The notes: a model not told the origin generated them from the sequence alone. A stretch of DNA of 38,030 nt from Virgisporangium aurantiacum (GCF_016863635.1 NZ_BOPG01000121.1:1-38030); one strand, 5' to 3'; shown: positions 15,080 to 23,162, counted from the stretch's first letter. Translations and numbers: made by a program.

Positions 15080-15640
15080 GTCACAACTCCTATGACAGGG
15101 AAGATCATCGATTGACACCGTCGGCGTGTCACGACGGCGCCCGAGGGGTGCCAGTACGCCAGACACCGCTCACGCGACGCCCACAGCCCTGCTCAGGCCA
15201 CCTGTGGACCGGCATCGGACCGGCGGGCCATCGGTGTGACACCGGTGCGGTGCCGCCGTGTCACACGATCTTTGACATCGACTGTGATCATTGACATGGC
15301 CTCGTGTCACAGCCTCTGAGCTGCACATTGACACGCCGAGAGGTTGTGACACGCGACGGTGTCACAACCGCTGACATCGGATGCCGACACCGCGGCGCCC
15401 TGACATGGCGCCCGCTCACGGCTGCCCGCCGCGCCGCTCGCAGGCCCCTCTCGGCGCGCTCACGGGGTGCGTCGCCGGCGGCCGGCGGCGGGACGGCGCC
15501 GCGCGGCACAGTGTCATGTCAACGAAAATCGTCGATTGACACGGCCACTTGTGACGGCGACGACGGCCGATGATGCACCGGAATGTCAACGATGAACGGC
15601 GATGACACGGCTGCGGGTCGCGTCATTTGACATCCGCGCC
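15080..15640. promoter_or_regulatory. Cluster of GTGTGACAC palindromes and ATTGACA motifs
   Basis: Noncoding DNA upstream of the regulator gene. Two large palindromes stand out: GTGTGACAC/GTGTCACAC (15234-15242 with 15258-15266) and GTTGTGACAC/GTGTCACAAC (15343-15352 with 15359-15368). Around them are many single TGTCA/TGACA half-sites, including CGATTGACAC near 15108 and 15533, CATTGACA near 15290 and 15327, TTTGACAT near 15270 and 15627, and TGTCAA-N13-TTGACA at 15517-15541. The density is typical of iterons or multi-site operators. I interpret it as the regulator's binding region or a replication or transfer origin. Confidence 0.55.
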
Positions 15641-15766
15641 GGGCGGGCGCCGCACAGTGCCATGTCCAGGCCGCGTCGTGACAGCCGTCGATTGCCGGTG
15701 GCGCCTGGGCGCCGCGCCGAGCGTGGTCTCTGAGCGTCATGGCGGTCGTCGTCGAGCGGGCGGCGG

Positions 15767-15880
15767 TCGTCGAGCCGGTTTCCGTGTGAGCGCCTGTGAG
15801 CAGGCGGGGTCTTGACAAGAAGCGCCGCTGTGAGCGGCGTCCGCTCACGGTGTTGTCACGGTTCGTCGCTGTGAACGTGC
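15767..15880 (+). repeat. 114-bp direct repeat, copy 1
   Basis: This stretch and 15936-16049 are a direct duplication with 9 mismatches over 114 bp by my alignment (about 92 percent), at a period of 169 bp. Each copy carries paired TGTGAGC boxes, a TCTTGACA motif, CGCTGTGAGCGGCG with an inverted CGCTC partner, and GTTGTCACGGTTCGTCGC. No protein is encoded. Confidence 0.8.
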
Positions 15881-15935
15881 GCAGCGTTGCTTGTTTCGTT
15901 CGCGGCGGCTGTGAGCGGCTGCGGATGGGCGACGT

Positions 15936-16049
15936 TCGTCGAGCCGACTTCGGTGTGAGCGCCTGTGAGCGGGCGGGGTCTTGACAGGAAGCGCCGCTGT
16001 GAGCGGCGTCCGCTCGCAGCGTTGTCACGGTTCGTCGCTGTGAGCGTGC
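15936..16049 (+). repeat. 114-bp direct repeat, copy 2
   Basis: Second copy of the 15767-15880 repeat, with the same order of boxes. It is followed at once by two more CTGTGAGCGGC boxes (16058-16079) and by copy B of the 48-bp repeat. The TCTTGACA in each copy could serve as a -35 element for rightward transcription into the modification operon. Confidence 0.8.
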
Positions 16050-16069
16050 CCTGTGTCGCTGTGAGCGGC

Positions 16070-16117
16070 TGTGAGCGGCGGGGGCGTTCGCCAGGGCTCA
16101 CAAATCCGGATAGGGGG
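16070..16117 (+). repeat. 48-bp repeat, copy B
   Basis: Inverted partner of 13591-13638 (45 of 48 identical). It ends 40 bp upstream of the ATG at 16158, so it overlaps the region where the promoter and 5' leader of the rightward operon must lie. Confidence 0.75.
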
Positions 16118-16157
16118 ATGTCAGCGCTTCACGGCGCGGCGCGGAGCCGACAGTCAC

Positions 16158-17324
16158 ATGACGACGCACCCGCCGCACCACCCCACCCACTCCTTCGATC
16201 CCAATCCCGACCCGGACCGCGCTGCGGACACCGGCACCAAGGCCGGCACCGAGACCGGCCCGGACGTCGCCGGCGCCGCGTTCGACCGCGACGGTGACGG
16301 GCGTCCATTGGTCGACCTGGTCGCCGGTGACCCGCCGGTGCCGATCACCGTCTGGCGCACCGCCCGGGCCGGCGGCGACCGCTGGGCGAGCATCCCCGCC
16401 CGGCTGGCGCGGCGGCTCGTCGCCGCCTACAGCCGCCCCGGCGAGGCGGTCGTCGACCTGACCGACGACCACGCCCTCACCGCGGCCTGCCGTGCCGGCG
16501 ACCGCCGGCATCACCGGGCCTGGTTCACCGACGTCGCGTCGCTGATCATCGGCCCCGCCACCACCGGCGGCGACGTGAGCGACGGCGCCGATGCGGACGT
16601 CGACGACGATGCCGATGACGATGCCGATGACGATGCCGACACCGACCGGTCGCCGTTGCACCGTGGCGCCCGTCCCGGCCGCGCTGTGCGCCGCGACCCC
16701 GACCGCGACGGCGGATCCGACACCGACGATGCCGAACCGGTGTGGTCGCTGGCGGACTGGTTCGGCGACGACCTCACCGACCCGCACCTGCCGCCGGCTG
16801 CCCCGCCGGTCGTGCCCGTCCCCGACGGCGCGTCGCTGACCGGGCTCACCAGCCTGGTCGTGGCCTCCTGGCCGCTGGATCCGGATCCTGCCGCCGGCCG
16901 GGTCCGGCTGGCCTGGCTGCTCACCGCCTGCCGGGAACTGTTGCGCCCCGGCGGCTGCCTCGTCCTCGTCGTCGCCCTCCCGCCAGGGCATCCGGCAATG
17001 GGACGCGGCGTTACGCCGGAGGATTTCTCCCCGATCGTCGCCGCAGCCGCCCGCGCCGGGCTCGGGTATCTGCAGCACATCGTCGCCGTCGCCGCCGACA
17101 TCAGCGGCGAGCACGGCGACACGTTCATCTACCACCTCGACAGCCAGGTCGCCGACGAGGAACTGCTCGCCCTGTCCCGGGCGGGTGCGCAGGCCGAGGG
17201 CGAGATCTGGACGGTGGCGCACCTGCGGGTGCACGCCGACCTGTTGGTCTTCACACCGGTCCAGTTCCCCGCGCCGCGGCGCCGGCGCGGCGCCGGCCGG
17301 GAGGGTGGTGGGCGTCGTGGCTAA
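16158..17324 (+). CDS. Degenerate class-I methyltransferase-like protein
   Basis: A 388-residue protein that looks like a decayed or repurposed DNA methyltransferase. PGEAVVDLTDDHALTAAC occupies the place of motif I, but the usual DPFxGxGT is replaced by DLTDDHA. Where motif IV (SPPY) is expected it reads VVASWPLDPDP, after a Rossmann-like strand and before AWLLTACRELLRPGGCLVLVV, a strong methyltransferase-core signature. A 60-residue Asp-rich insert (ADADVDDDADDDADDDADTD) interrupts the middle. The start at 16158 (MTTHPPHHPT) has GGAG about 11 nt upstream. It overlaps the next gene, an intact methyltransferase, by 8 bp. It may be a non-catalytic partner or DNA-recognition subunit of that enzyme (inference). 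Confidence 0.6.
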   Translation: MTTHPPHHPTHSFDPNPDPDRAADTGTKAGTETGPDVAGAAFDRDGDGRPLVDLVAGDPPVPITVWRTARAGGDRWASIPARLARRLVAAYSRPGEAVVDLTDDHALTAACRAGDRRHHRAWFTDVASLIIGPATTGGDVSDGADADVDDDADDDADDDADTDRSPLHRGARPGRAVRRDPDRDGGSDTDDAEPVWSLADWFGDDLTDPHLPPAAPPVVPVPDGASLTGLTSLVVASWPLDPDPAAGRVRLAWLLTACRELLRPGGCLVLVVALPPGHPAMGRGVTPEDFSPIVAAAARAGLGYLQHIVAVAADISGEHGDTFIYHLDSQVADEELLALSRAGAQAEGEIWTVAHLRVHADLLVFTPVQFPAPRRRRGAGREGGGRRG

Positions 17325-18339
17325 GCCCCGCACCGCCCCGGCCACCAGCCCGGGCGAGCCCAACCGCGACCACCTCGACGATGCGGTGACCGACGCCGTG
17401 CCCGGCGTCGCGGCACCCGACCACGACGACCCTGACCGCCCCATCTCCCGGCCGGAGGCCCTGTCGGTGTGGGCGACGGCGCAGCGGACCGGGCCGGTGC
17501 AGCGCCGTGGCCGGTACGTGCCGGACTCGGCCGCGCATCCGGCCCGGATGCTGCCCGCGATCGCCGCGCACGCCATCGCCGCCTACACCGCCCCGGGCGA
17601 TCTGGTCCTAGACCCGATGTGTGGGATCGGTACCACGCTGGTGGAGGCTATGCACGCCGGTCGGGACGCGATCGGCGTGGAGTACGAGTCGCGTTGGTCG
17701 GACATTGCCGACGCGAACCTGCGTCACGCCCGCGCCCAGGGCGCGACCGGCCGGGCCGGTGTCATCCGCGGTGACGCCACGAGCATCCTGTCGCTCGTTC
17801 CCGGTGTGCTGATCGGGACGGTCGCGCTGGTCGTGACCTCGCCGCCGTACGGGCCGGCGGTGCACGGGCACGTCGCGGTCGGCGACGAGCTCGACGTGCG
17901 CGACAACCGGTACAACGACGGTGCCGACAAGGGCAACCTCGCCTACCGGGACCTGACCGGTTTGGCCGACGGGTTCGCGCAGATTCTGCGTGGCTGCACC
18001 GCGCTGCTGCGGCCCGGCGGCACGGTTGTGGTCACCGCCCGGCCGTGGCGTAAGCGCGGCGAGCTGGTCGACCTGCCCTCGGCGGTGATCGGCGCCGGCG
18101 TGCGCGCCGGCCTGGTCCCGACCGAGCGGTGTGTGGCACTGCTGGCCGCCGTCCGCGACGGGCAACTCGTCGCCCGGCCGTCGTTCTTCCAGCTCCAGTC
18201 GGTGCGTAAGGCACGGGCGGCGGGCACGCCGATGCACCTCATCGCGCACGAGGACGTGCTCATCTTCATCAAGCCGGGCGCCGAGCCGACGGGATCGCAC
18301 GAGCCGTCCACATCGGACGGTCACGGGGGTCGCCGATGA
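17317..18339 (+). CDS. DNA methyltransferase (N4-cytosine or N6-adenine)
   Basis: A 340-residue amino-methyltransferase. A motif X-like segment (HPARMLPAIAAHAIAAY, about 74-90) is followed by motif I LDPMCGIGTTLVEA (98-111), an acidic VEYES (121-125) binding the ribose of SAM, then motif IV TSPPYG (174-179). LLRPGGTVVVTARPW follows at about 230-245. Transfer is therefore to an exocyclic amino group; sequence alone does not separate N4-C from N6-A. The order X-I-IV differs from the other methyltransferase in this operon (20666). GTG at 17317 is preferred (GGGAGG 12 nt upstream); in-frame GTGs at 17305 and 17308 are alternatives. The stop overlaps the PP-loop gene's ATG by 4 bp. No restriction endonuclease is apparent beside it, so it appears to be a solitary methylase. 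Confidence 0.85.
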   Translation: MAKPRTAPATSPGEPNRDHLDDAVTDAVPGVAAPDHDDPDRPISRPEALSVWATAQRTGPVQRRGRYVPDSAAHPARMLPAIAAHAIAAYTAPGDLVLDPMCGIGTTLVEAMHAGRDAIGVEYESRWSDIADANLRHARAQGATGRAGVIRGDATSILSLVPGVLIGTVALVVTSPPYGPAVHGHVAVGDELDVRDNRYNDGADKGNLAYRDLTGLADGFAQILRGCTALLRPGGTVVVTARPWRKRGELVDLPSAVIGAGVRAGLVPTERCVALLAAVRDGQLVARPSFFQLQSVRKARAAGTPMHLIAHEDVLIFIKPGAEPTGSHEPSTSDGHGGRR

Positions 18340-19277
18340 CCGCCACCCGTCGATACCTGTCGCTCGGCGCCGGGGTGCAGAGTTCCGCCGCGCTGCTGCT
18401 GGCCGCCTGCGGTGACATTGCACCGTTCGACGCGGCGATCTTCGCCGACACAGGCTGGGAGCCTGCCGCTGTCTACACCCATCTCGACCGGCTCAACGAG
18501 ATCGCCGCGGGGGTGGGCATCCCGATCGTGCGGGTGTCGACCGGCAACATCCGCGACGACGCCCTCGACCCCGCCCACCGCTTCGCCTCGATGCCGCTGT
18601 TCACCCTCGGCCCGAACGGCGAACGAGGCATGGCCCGACGTCAATGCACTTCCGAGTACAAAATCAAGCCGATCAAGGCCGAGGTGCGGCGGCGGCTCGG
18701 CTACCCCCATCCGCAGCGGGTGCCGGCCGGGCTGGTCGCCGAGATGGCGATCGGGATCACGGTCGATGAGGTACACCGGGCGCGTGACGCCGACGTCGCC
18801 TACATGCGCAACGTCTTCCCGTTGCTGGATCTCGGCTGGCGGCGCGGCGACTGCGTCACCTACCTCGAGCAGCACGGCCTGTCCGGCGTAGGCAAGTCAA
18901 GCTGCCTGGGGTGTCCATACCACGACGACACCTTCTGGGCCCGGTTGAAGGCCGGCAGCCCCGCCGAGTGGGCCGACGCTGTCGCGTTCGACGCGGCGAT
19001 CCGCCACGGGTCGGCGCGAGCCAACGCCGACGGACACCCGCTGCGCGGGCAATTCTTCCTGCACCGCCAGCGGGTGCCGCTCGACCGGGTCGTCCTGCGG
19101 CCCAGGCCACCGGCCGACGACACGGCCGGCGAAGCGGACGACGGTGACCGGCCGGGGTGCGGGCCGTGGACCTGCCCACACCCCGCCGAAGCCACAACCG
19201 ACCCCGTAACCGGCTCCATAGCCGGCCCCGTCGGCGACCCCGTGACCGGGCCGACCGACGTGCGGGAGGTGGCGTGA
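18336..19277 (+). CDS. PP-loop ATPase of the PAPS-reductase-like family
   Basis: A 313-residue protein with an N-terminal PP-loop (SLGAGVQSSA, 9-18), an ADTGWEP motif (38-44) that places the adenylated substrate, and three candidate metal or thiol cysteine positions: C104 in RRQCTSEYKIKPIK, and C190 and C193 in SSCLGCPYHDD. True assimilatory PAPS reductases end in an ECGLH-type motif, absent here. The CTSEYK plus CxxC pattern is that of phage and DndC-like proteins that may carry an Fe-S cluster. The family uses ATP to activate a substrate for sulfur or other chemistry. Overlaps of 4 bp with genes on each side place it firmly in a DNA-methyltransferase operon, so a nucleic-acid modification role is likely (inference). 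The last 50 residues are Pro/Thr-rich and variable. Confidence 0.75.
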   Translation: MTATRRYLSLGAGVQSSAALLLAACGDIAPFDAAIFADTGWEPAAVYTHLDRLNEIAAGVGIPIVRVSTGNIRDDALDPAHRFASMPLFTLGPNGERGMARRQCTSEYKIKPIKAEVRRRLGYPHPQRVPAGLVAEMAIGITVDEVHRARDADVAYMRNVFPLLDLGWRRGDCVTYLEQHGLSGVGKSSCLGCPYHDDTFWARLKAGSPAEWADAVAFDAAIRHGSARANADGHPLRGQFFLHRQRVPLDRVVLRPRPPADDTAGEADDGDRPGCGPWTCPHPAEATTDPVTGSIAGPVGDPVTGPTDVREVA

Positions 19278-20669
19278 ATGCCCACCCCGCCGGCACGACG
19301 CCGGGCCGGTACGCCGGATCCGCCGGTGGGCCCAGGATCGGGTCGCTGTGTACCGGCTACGGCGGCCTCGACCTGGCCGTCGAGCTGGTTCTCGGCGGCC
19401 GGCTCGCCTGGTACGCCGAAACCGACCCGCACGCCTGCACCGTCCTCGCCCACCACTGGCCTGGCGTCGCAAACCTCGGCGACATCCGCACCGTCGACTG
19501 GAGCCGGGTCGAACCCGTCGACATCCTCACCGCCGGGTTCCCCTGCCAGGACATCTCCAACGCCGGCAAACGTGTCGGCATTACCGGCGAACACTCCGGC
19601 CTGTGGACCGCCGTCGCCGATGCCGTTCGCGCGCTTCGACCACCGCATCTGTTCGTGGAGAACGTCGCCGCGCTCGTGCGGCGCGGGCTCGACTTCGTCC
19701 ACGCCGACCTGGCCACGATCGGGTACGACACGCGATGGCTATGCCTACGAGCATCCGACATCGGTGCCGCCCACCGGCGCGACAGGCTGTTCCTGCTGGC
19801 CTCCCGCACCGAACTCGGCAGCCGGGATGCGGACCCTGCCGACACCATGCGCCCGTGACGGCAAAGGCCCCGGCCATCAGTACGGGCTGCCCGACCTCAT
19901 CGAGCGCCGACCGCTGGGATCCCGGCCGCAGCTCCTGCTGCCGACGCCGACCGCGGTGGCGTGCGGATCGAACCGGTCCCCGTCGCCCGGGGCGAGCACA
20001 CGTCCCGGCCCGGACGCCCTCGCCCGCCAACACCTGCTTCCCACCCCGACGGTCGCCGACAGCCGCTCCTCGGCCAACGCCACCGCCAACCGGACCGTGC
20101 CACTGGTCGGGCACGCCGGACGCACGTTGACCGACGCGGCCCGGCTGCTGCCCACCCCACGCGCCACCGACGGCGCCAAAGGCTGCCCCGGGCAGCGGGG
20201 CTCGCACGGAGACCTGACCCTGCCCTCAGCGGCCGTCCAGGTCGCGGTCCAGGTCGGGAGAGTGCTGCCCACCCCGACCGTCTCCGACAGCCGGGGACCC
20301 GGAACCCGCGACGGCGGCGGACCGAACCTGCGCACCACCATCACCACCCTCCCGCCCGGCCCGCTGGGGCCGGGCGGGCCGGTGCCGGACCCGCAGCGAT
20401 GGGGCAGCTACGCCCACGCGGTCGCCCGCTGGGAGGCCCTGCTCGGCCGGCCGGTCCCGGACCCGACCCAACCCGGCCGGCACGGCAAACCCGTCCTCGC
20501 CCCGCCGTTCGTCGAGTGGCTCATGGGCCTCGAACACGGCTGGGTCACCGACCTCGGGATGCCGCGCACCCTCGCCCTGAAGGTGCTCGGCAACGGCGTC
20601 GTACCGCAACAGGCAGCGGTCGCGTTGCGGCTACTGCTGTGCCCGCACCGGTGGGCGGCGCCCCGATGA
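19274..20669 (+). pseudogene. Cytosine-5 DNA methyltransferase, interrupted by a +1 frameshift
   Basis: The 5' part (frame of 19274, GTG start, GGGAGG ribosome site, stop at 19858) encodes motif I GSLCTGYGGLDLAVE (23-37), catalytic Cys91 in GFPCQDIS, ENV (129-131) and AHRRDRLFLL (167-175). The 3' part lies in the frame one base later and encodes several LLPTPTxxD segments and motif X ALKVLGNGVVPQQA. Removing one G from the GGG at 19824-19826 joins them into TELGSRMRTLPTPCARDGKG, giving about 464 residues of typical phage-type m5C methyltransferase. Causes could be inactivation, a sequencing error, or recoding; G3 is too short for ordinary phase variation. The 3' stop overlaps the ATG of the next gene, so translation coupling survives only if the frame is restored. 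Confidence 0.8.
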
Positions 20670-21895
20670 CCGACCACCACCACACACCACACCGACCGTC
20701 CACGTTGGACGGTTGCCGGTACCGCTGCAGTGGCCCGGTCGAGCTGTACCTGGGCGACGCCCGCGATGTCCTGCACGCGATGCCGGACGCGAGCGTCGAT
20801 TGCCTGGTCACGTCACCGCCGTTCTGGTCGCTGCGGGACTACGGCACCGGGACCTGGACCGGCGGCGACCCCTGCTGCACCCACCAACCGGCCACACGGA
20901 GACGCATGGACGGGGACCGCTGTCCCGCCTGCGCCGCGCGGTGGACCGACCCGCAGTACGGCCTCGAACCGACCGTGGACGCCTACGTCGACCGGCTCGT
21001 CGCGGTCTTCGACCAGGCCCGGCGGGTCCTCACCCGGTCCGGCACCTGTTGGCTGAACCTCGGCGACAGCTGCGCCGGCGGCAGCCGCCGCGCCCACGAC
21101 ACCACCTCCGGGATCACCGCCAGCCGGCGGCTTTCGCCGGTTCGCAGCGGCTCCCCGCTGCCGGCCAAGAACCTGGTCGGCGTGCCGTGGCGGGTCGCGT
21201 TCGCCCTGCAGACGTCGGGCTGTATCTTGCGTAACGCGGTCATCTGGGCCAAACCGAACCCGATGCCTGAGTCGGTCCGCGACCGGCTGTCCACCGGCTA
21301 CGAACTGCTGTTCCTACTCACCCGGTCCGCGCGGTACCACTTCGACCTGGACCCGATCCGCATCCCCGTGCTCCACCCGGACGCCGCCGACGGCACCCGC
21401 GTCTTCGGCGGCGCCCGCAACGGCGCCACTGGCGGGATCGGCGCCACCGCCCGCCGCCGCGGCGGCACCTACGGCCGCAAGCACAACGGCAAGCACAACG
21501 GTGACGCCAGCGTGGAACCACGCGCCGCGAGCGGCAACCTCCGGCCGGTGGGGCACGCGCACACCGCCGCCCATCCGAAGGGCCGCAACCCCGGCGACGT
21601 GTGGACCGTCGCGACCAGGCCGTACCGCGGCGCGCACGTCGCGCCGTTCCCGGTCGATCTCCCGCTACGGGCGATCGCCGCCGGCTGCCCGGCCGGCGGG
21701 ATCGTCTGCGACCCGTTCTCCGGCGCCGCCACCACCGGCCTGGCCGCCCTGCGGCTCGGCCGCCGCTACATCGGCATCGACGTCAACCCGGCGTTTCACG
21801 GCGAGGCCCTCCATCGGCTTCGCCCATACCTGCCCGACCCGGTGGACGGACCCGTGGACGGACCCACGGACGGACCCACGGACGGGGCCGGCTGA
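20666..21895 (+). CDS. DNA methyltransferase, motif order IV then I (beta-like)
   Basis: A 409-residue amino-methyltransferase in which catalytic motif IV TSPPFW (49-54) comes first and the SAM-binding motif I CDPFSGAATTGLAA comes last (349-362), followed by RYIGIDVNP. It also has RLVAVFDQARRVLTRSGTCWLNLGD, typical of N4/N6 methylases in phages. A Cys-rich insert (CC at 71-72, CPAC at 87-90) may bind zinc, and the middle segment (KNLVGVPWRVAFALQ) matches related enzymes. The tail PVDGPVDGPTDGPTDGAG is encoded by a 12-bp tandem repeat. ATG at 20666 overlaps the preceding stop by 4 bp, and its own stop overlaps the next ATG (TGATG). It probably methylates a different sequence from the 17317 enzyme. 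Confidence 0.85.
   Translation: MTDHHHTPHRPSTLDGCRYRCSGPVELYLGDARDVLHAMPDASVDCLVTSPPFWSLRDYGTGTWTGGDPCCTHQPATRRRMDGDRCPACAARWTDPQYGLEPTVDAYVDRLVAVFDQARRVLTRSGTCWLNLGDSCAGGSRRAHDTTSGITASRRLSPVRSGSPLPAKNLVGVPWRVAFALQTSGCILRNAVIWAKPNPMPESVRDRLSTGYELLFLLTRSARYHFDLDPIRIPVLHPDAADGTRVFGGARNGATGGIGATARRRGGTYGRKHNGKHNGDASVEPRAASGNLRPVGHAHTAAHPKGRNPGDVWTVATRPYRGAHVAPFPVDLPLRAIAAGCPAGGIVCDPFSGAATTGLAALRLGRRYIGIDVNPAFHGEALHRLRPYLPDPVDGPVDGPTDGPTDGAG
21842..21889 (+). repeat. Four 12-bp tandem repeats at the 3' end of the methyltransferase gene
   Basis: Two copies of GTGGACGGACCC are followed by two variant copies, ACGGACGGACCC and ACGGACGGGGCC. They encode repeated DGP units in a dispensable-looking tail and keep the reading frame. 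Confidence 0.75.
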
Positions 21896-22344
21896 TGGGG
21901 CTGCGTCTGGTGCCGGTCACGTTCGCCCAGGCGTGCGGCTTCGTCGAGGACTGGCACCGCCATCACCGCCCGCCCCGCGGCCACAAGTTCAGCGTGGGCG
22001 TCGCCAGCGGTGACGTACTCGTCGGGGTCGCGATGGTGGGCCGACCGGTCGCCCGACTGCTCGACGACGGCCACACCCTCGAAGTGGTCCGCGTCGCCAC
22101 CGACGCCAGCACCAACGCCTGTTCAAAGCTGTACGCCGCCTGCTGGGCGGCAGCCAAAGCGCTCGGCTACCGCCGCCTGGTGACCTACACGCAGGCCGGC
22201 GAGTCCGGCGCGAGCCTGCGCGCCGCCGGCTGGCAGGTGGTGGCGCACCTGCCACCAGCGCCGGGCTGGTCGAGGCCCAGCCGGCCCCGCATCGACCACG
22301 GCACCGCCGGCATCGCCCGGCGGCGCTGGCACGCCCCCACCTGA
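21895..22344 (+). CDS. XF1762-like (GNAT-like) protein
   Basis: A 149-residue protein that closely fits the phage-associated XF1762 family: VPVTFAQACGFVEDWHRHHR, PPRGHKFSVGV, VGVAMVGRPVARLLDDGHTLEVVRV, NACSKLYAACWAAAKALGYRR, LVTYTQAGESGASLRAAGW (all as short blocks in order). The fold resembles a GNAT acyltransferase; the substrate is unknown. Homologues sit in prophages and mobile elements beside DNA methylases, as here. The ATG overlaps the methyltransferase stop (TGATG). It is the last gene of the operon, followed 31 bp later by a perfect hairpin. Confidence 0.8.
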   Translation: MGLRLVPVTFAQACGFVEDWHRHHRPPRGHKFSVGVASGDVLVGVAMVGRPVARLLDDGHTLEVVRVATDASTNACSKLYAACWAAAKALGYRRLVTYTQAGESGASLRAAGWQVVAHLPPAPGWSRPSRPRIDHGTAGIARRRWHAPT

Positions 22345-22375
22345 CCAACCCGCCACCGCACCGGCACCAGCGGGT

Positions 22376-22418
22376 GTGGGCGCCGCCGCACGACCACGCG
22401 GCAGGCGGCGGCGCCCAC
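22376..22418 (+). terminator. Hairpin closing the methyltransferase operon
   Basis: GTGGGCGCCGCCGC (22376-22389) pairs perfectly with GCGGCGGCGCCCAC (22405-22418), a 14-bp stem with a 15-nt loop, just after the XF1762-like stop at 22344. Confidence 0.7.
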
Positions 22419-22498
22419 CGGTCCGCTCATCCCTTTTATCCAACCGCGTTTCCCACCACCCCGCTCCGGTCAGGAGCCCACCACCAAGGAGTAGCGCC

Positions 22499-23002
22499 AT
22501 GTCCAGCACCACCGCCGCTGTCGGCCACGTCCCCACGCCGATGCCGCCGAGCAAAACGACCGCGACCCGCGACCGCGCGGGCGGTGACCGGGGACCGTTC
22601 CCGGTCACGATCGTGCGTCCGGCGCTGGTCACTCTGCCGCCGCTGACGGCGGTGCAGCGCGACCGGCGCCGCGCGGCCCGCAAACTGGCCGCAGACCTCA
22701 CCGAGAGGGCACTGCGCCGACGGTGGCGGCCGGTCTACCACCCGGTTGATCTGCACCTGTGCGTCGACAGGGACGGTGAAGCGATCATCCGCGACGCCCC
22801 CGACATCGCCGCCGCACCACCCGGCGCGGTGCAGGTCGGCCGGGACCGCCGCGGCCGGGCGCTCGCGGTGGTGCTGCACGCCGAGGACTGGAGCCTCGTC
22901 ATCGACGCCTTCGCGATCAACACCTACGGCTGGCAACCGCCGATGACGTGGGTGTTCCTCGACCGCCCCGACCTGCGGCAGAAGGGCGCGACCCGTACCT
23001 GA
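22499..23002 (+). CDS. Hypothetical protein (167 aa)
   Basis: Not recognised. MSSTTAAVGHVPTPMPP starts at 22499, 8 nt after an AAGGAG ribosome site. A Thr/Pro-rich leader and basic RDRRRAARKLAADLTERALRRRW segment (about 62-82) are followed by a small alpha/beta domain: YHPVDLHLCVDRDGEAIIRDAP, VQVGRDRRGRALAVVLHAEDWSLVIDAF and NTYGWQPPMTWVFLD. No membrane segment or known catalytic motif is seen. It opens the cluster leading to the transporter and the transglycosylase-like gene. Confidence 0.65.
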   Translation: MSSTTAAVGHVPTPMPPSKTTATRDRAGGDRGPFPVTIVRPALVTLPPLTAVQRDRRRAARKLAADLTERALRRRWRPVYHPVDLHLCVDRDGEAIIRDAPDIAAAPPGAVQVGRDRRGRALAVVLHAEDWSLVIDAFAINTYGWQPPMTWVFLDRPDLRQKGATRT

Positions 23003-23004
23003 CC

Positions 23005-23142
23005 GTGCGCTTCGACCACGGCAGCGCCGTCGCGGGCGTCGCGTGGTCGGACATGGTCGCCGACGTGCTCGCCCGCACCACCGAACGCCCCGCACCCACA
23101 CCCCGCCACGGCCCGCCCCGCCGCCTGACGCCGTCGCCGTGA
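23005..23142 (+). CDS. Possible small protein (45 aa)
   Basis: A GTG-initiated frame starting 2 nt after the previous stop and ending just before the transporter gene. It encodes VRFDHGSAVAGVAWSDMVAD followed by VLARTTERP and a Pro/Arg tail. The close spacing suggests translational coupling, and the N-terminal half looks structured. It has no recognisable domain and could be chance, or a fragment of the 22499 protein. Confidence 0.35.
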   Translation: MRFDHGSAVAGVAWSDMVADVLARTTERPAPTPRHGPPRRLTPSP

Positions 23143-23162
23143 AAGGACACCCACGAACCGCC

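Noticed and set aside
13591..16117. Inverted repeats as insertion-sequence ends
   Set aside because: No transposase lies between them, no target duplication is evident, and each copy sits in a promoter-like context facing outward.
18336..19277. Genuine assimilatory PAPS reductase (CysH)
   Set aside because: The C-terminal catalytic ECGLH-type motif is absent and the gene lies in a DNA-methylase operon, not a sulfur operon.
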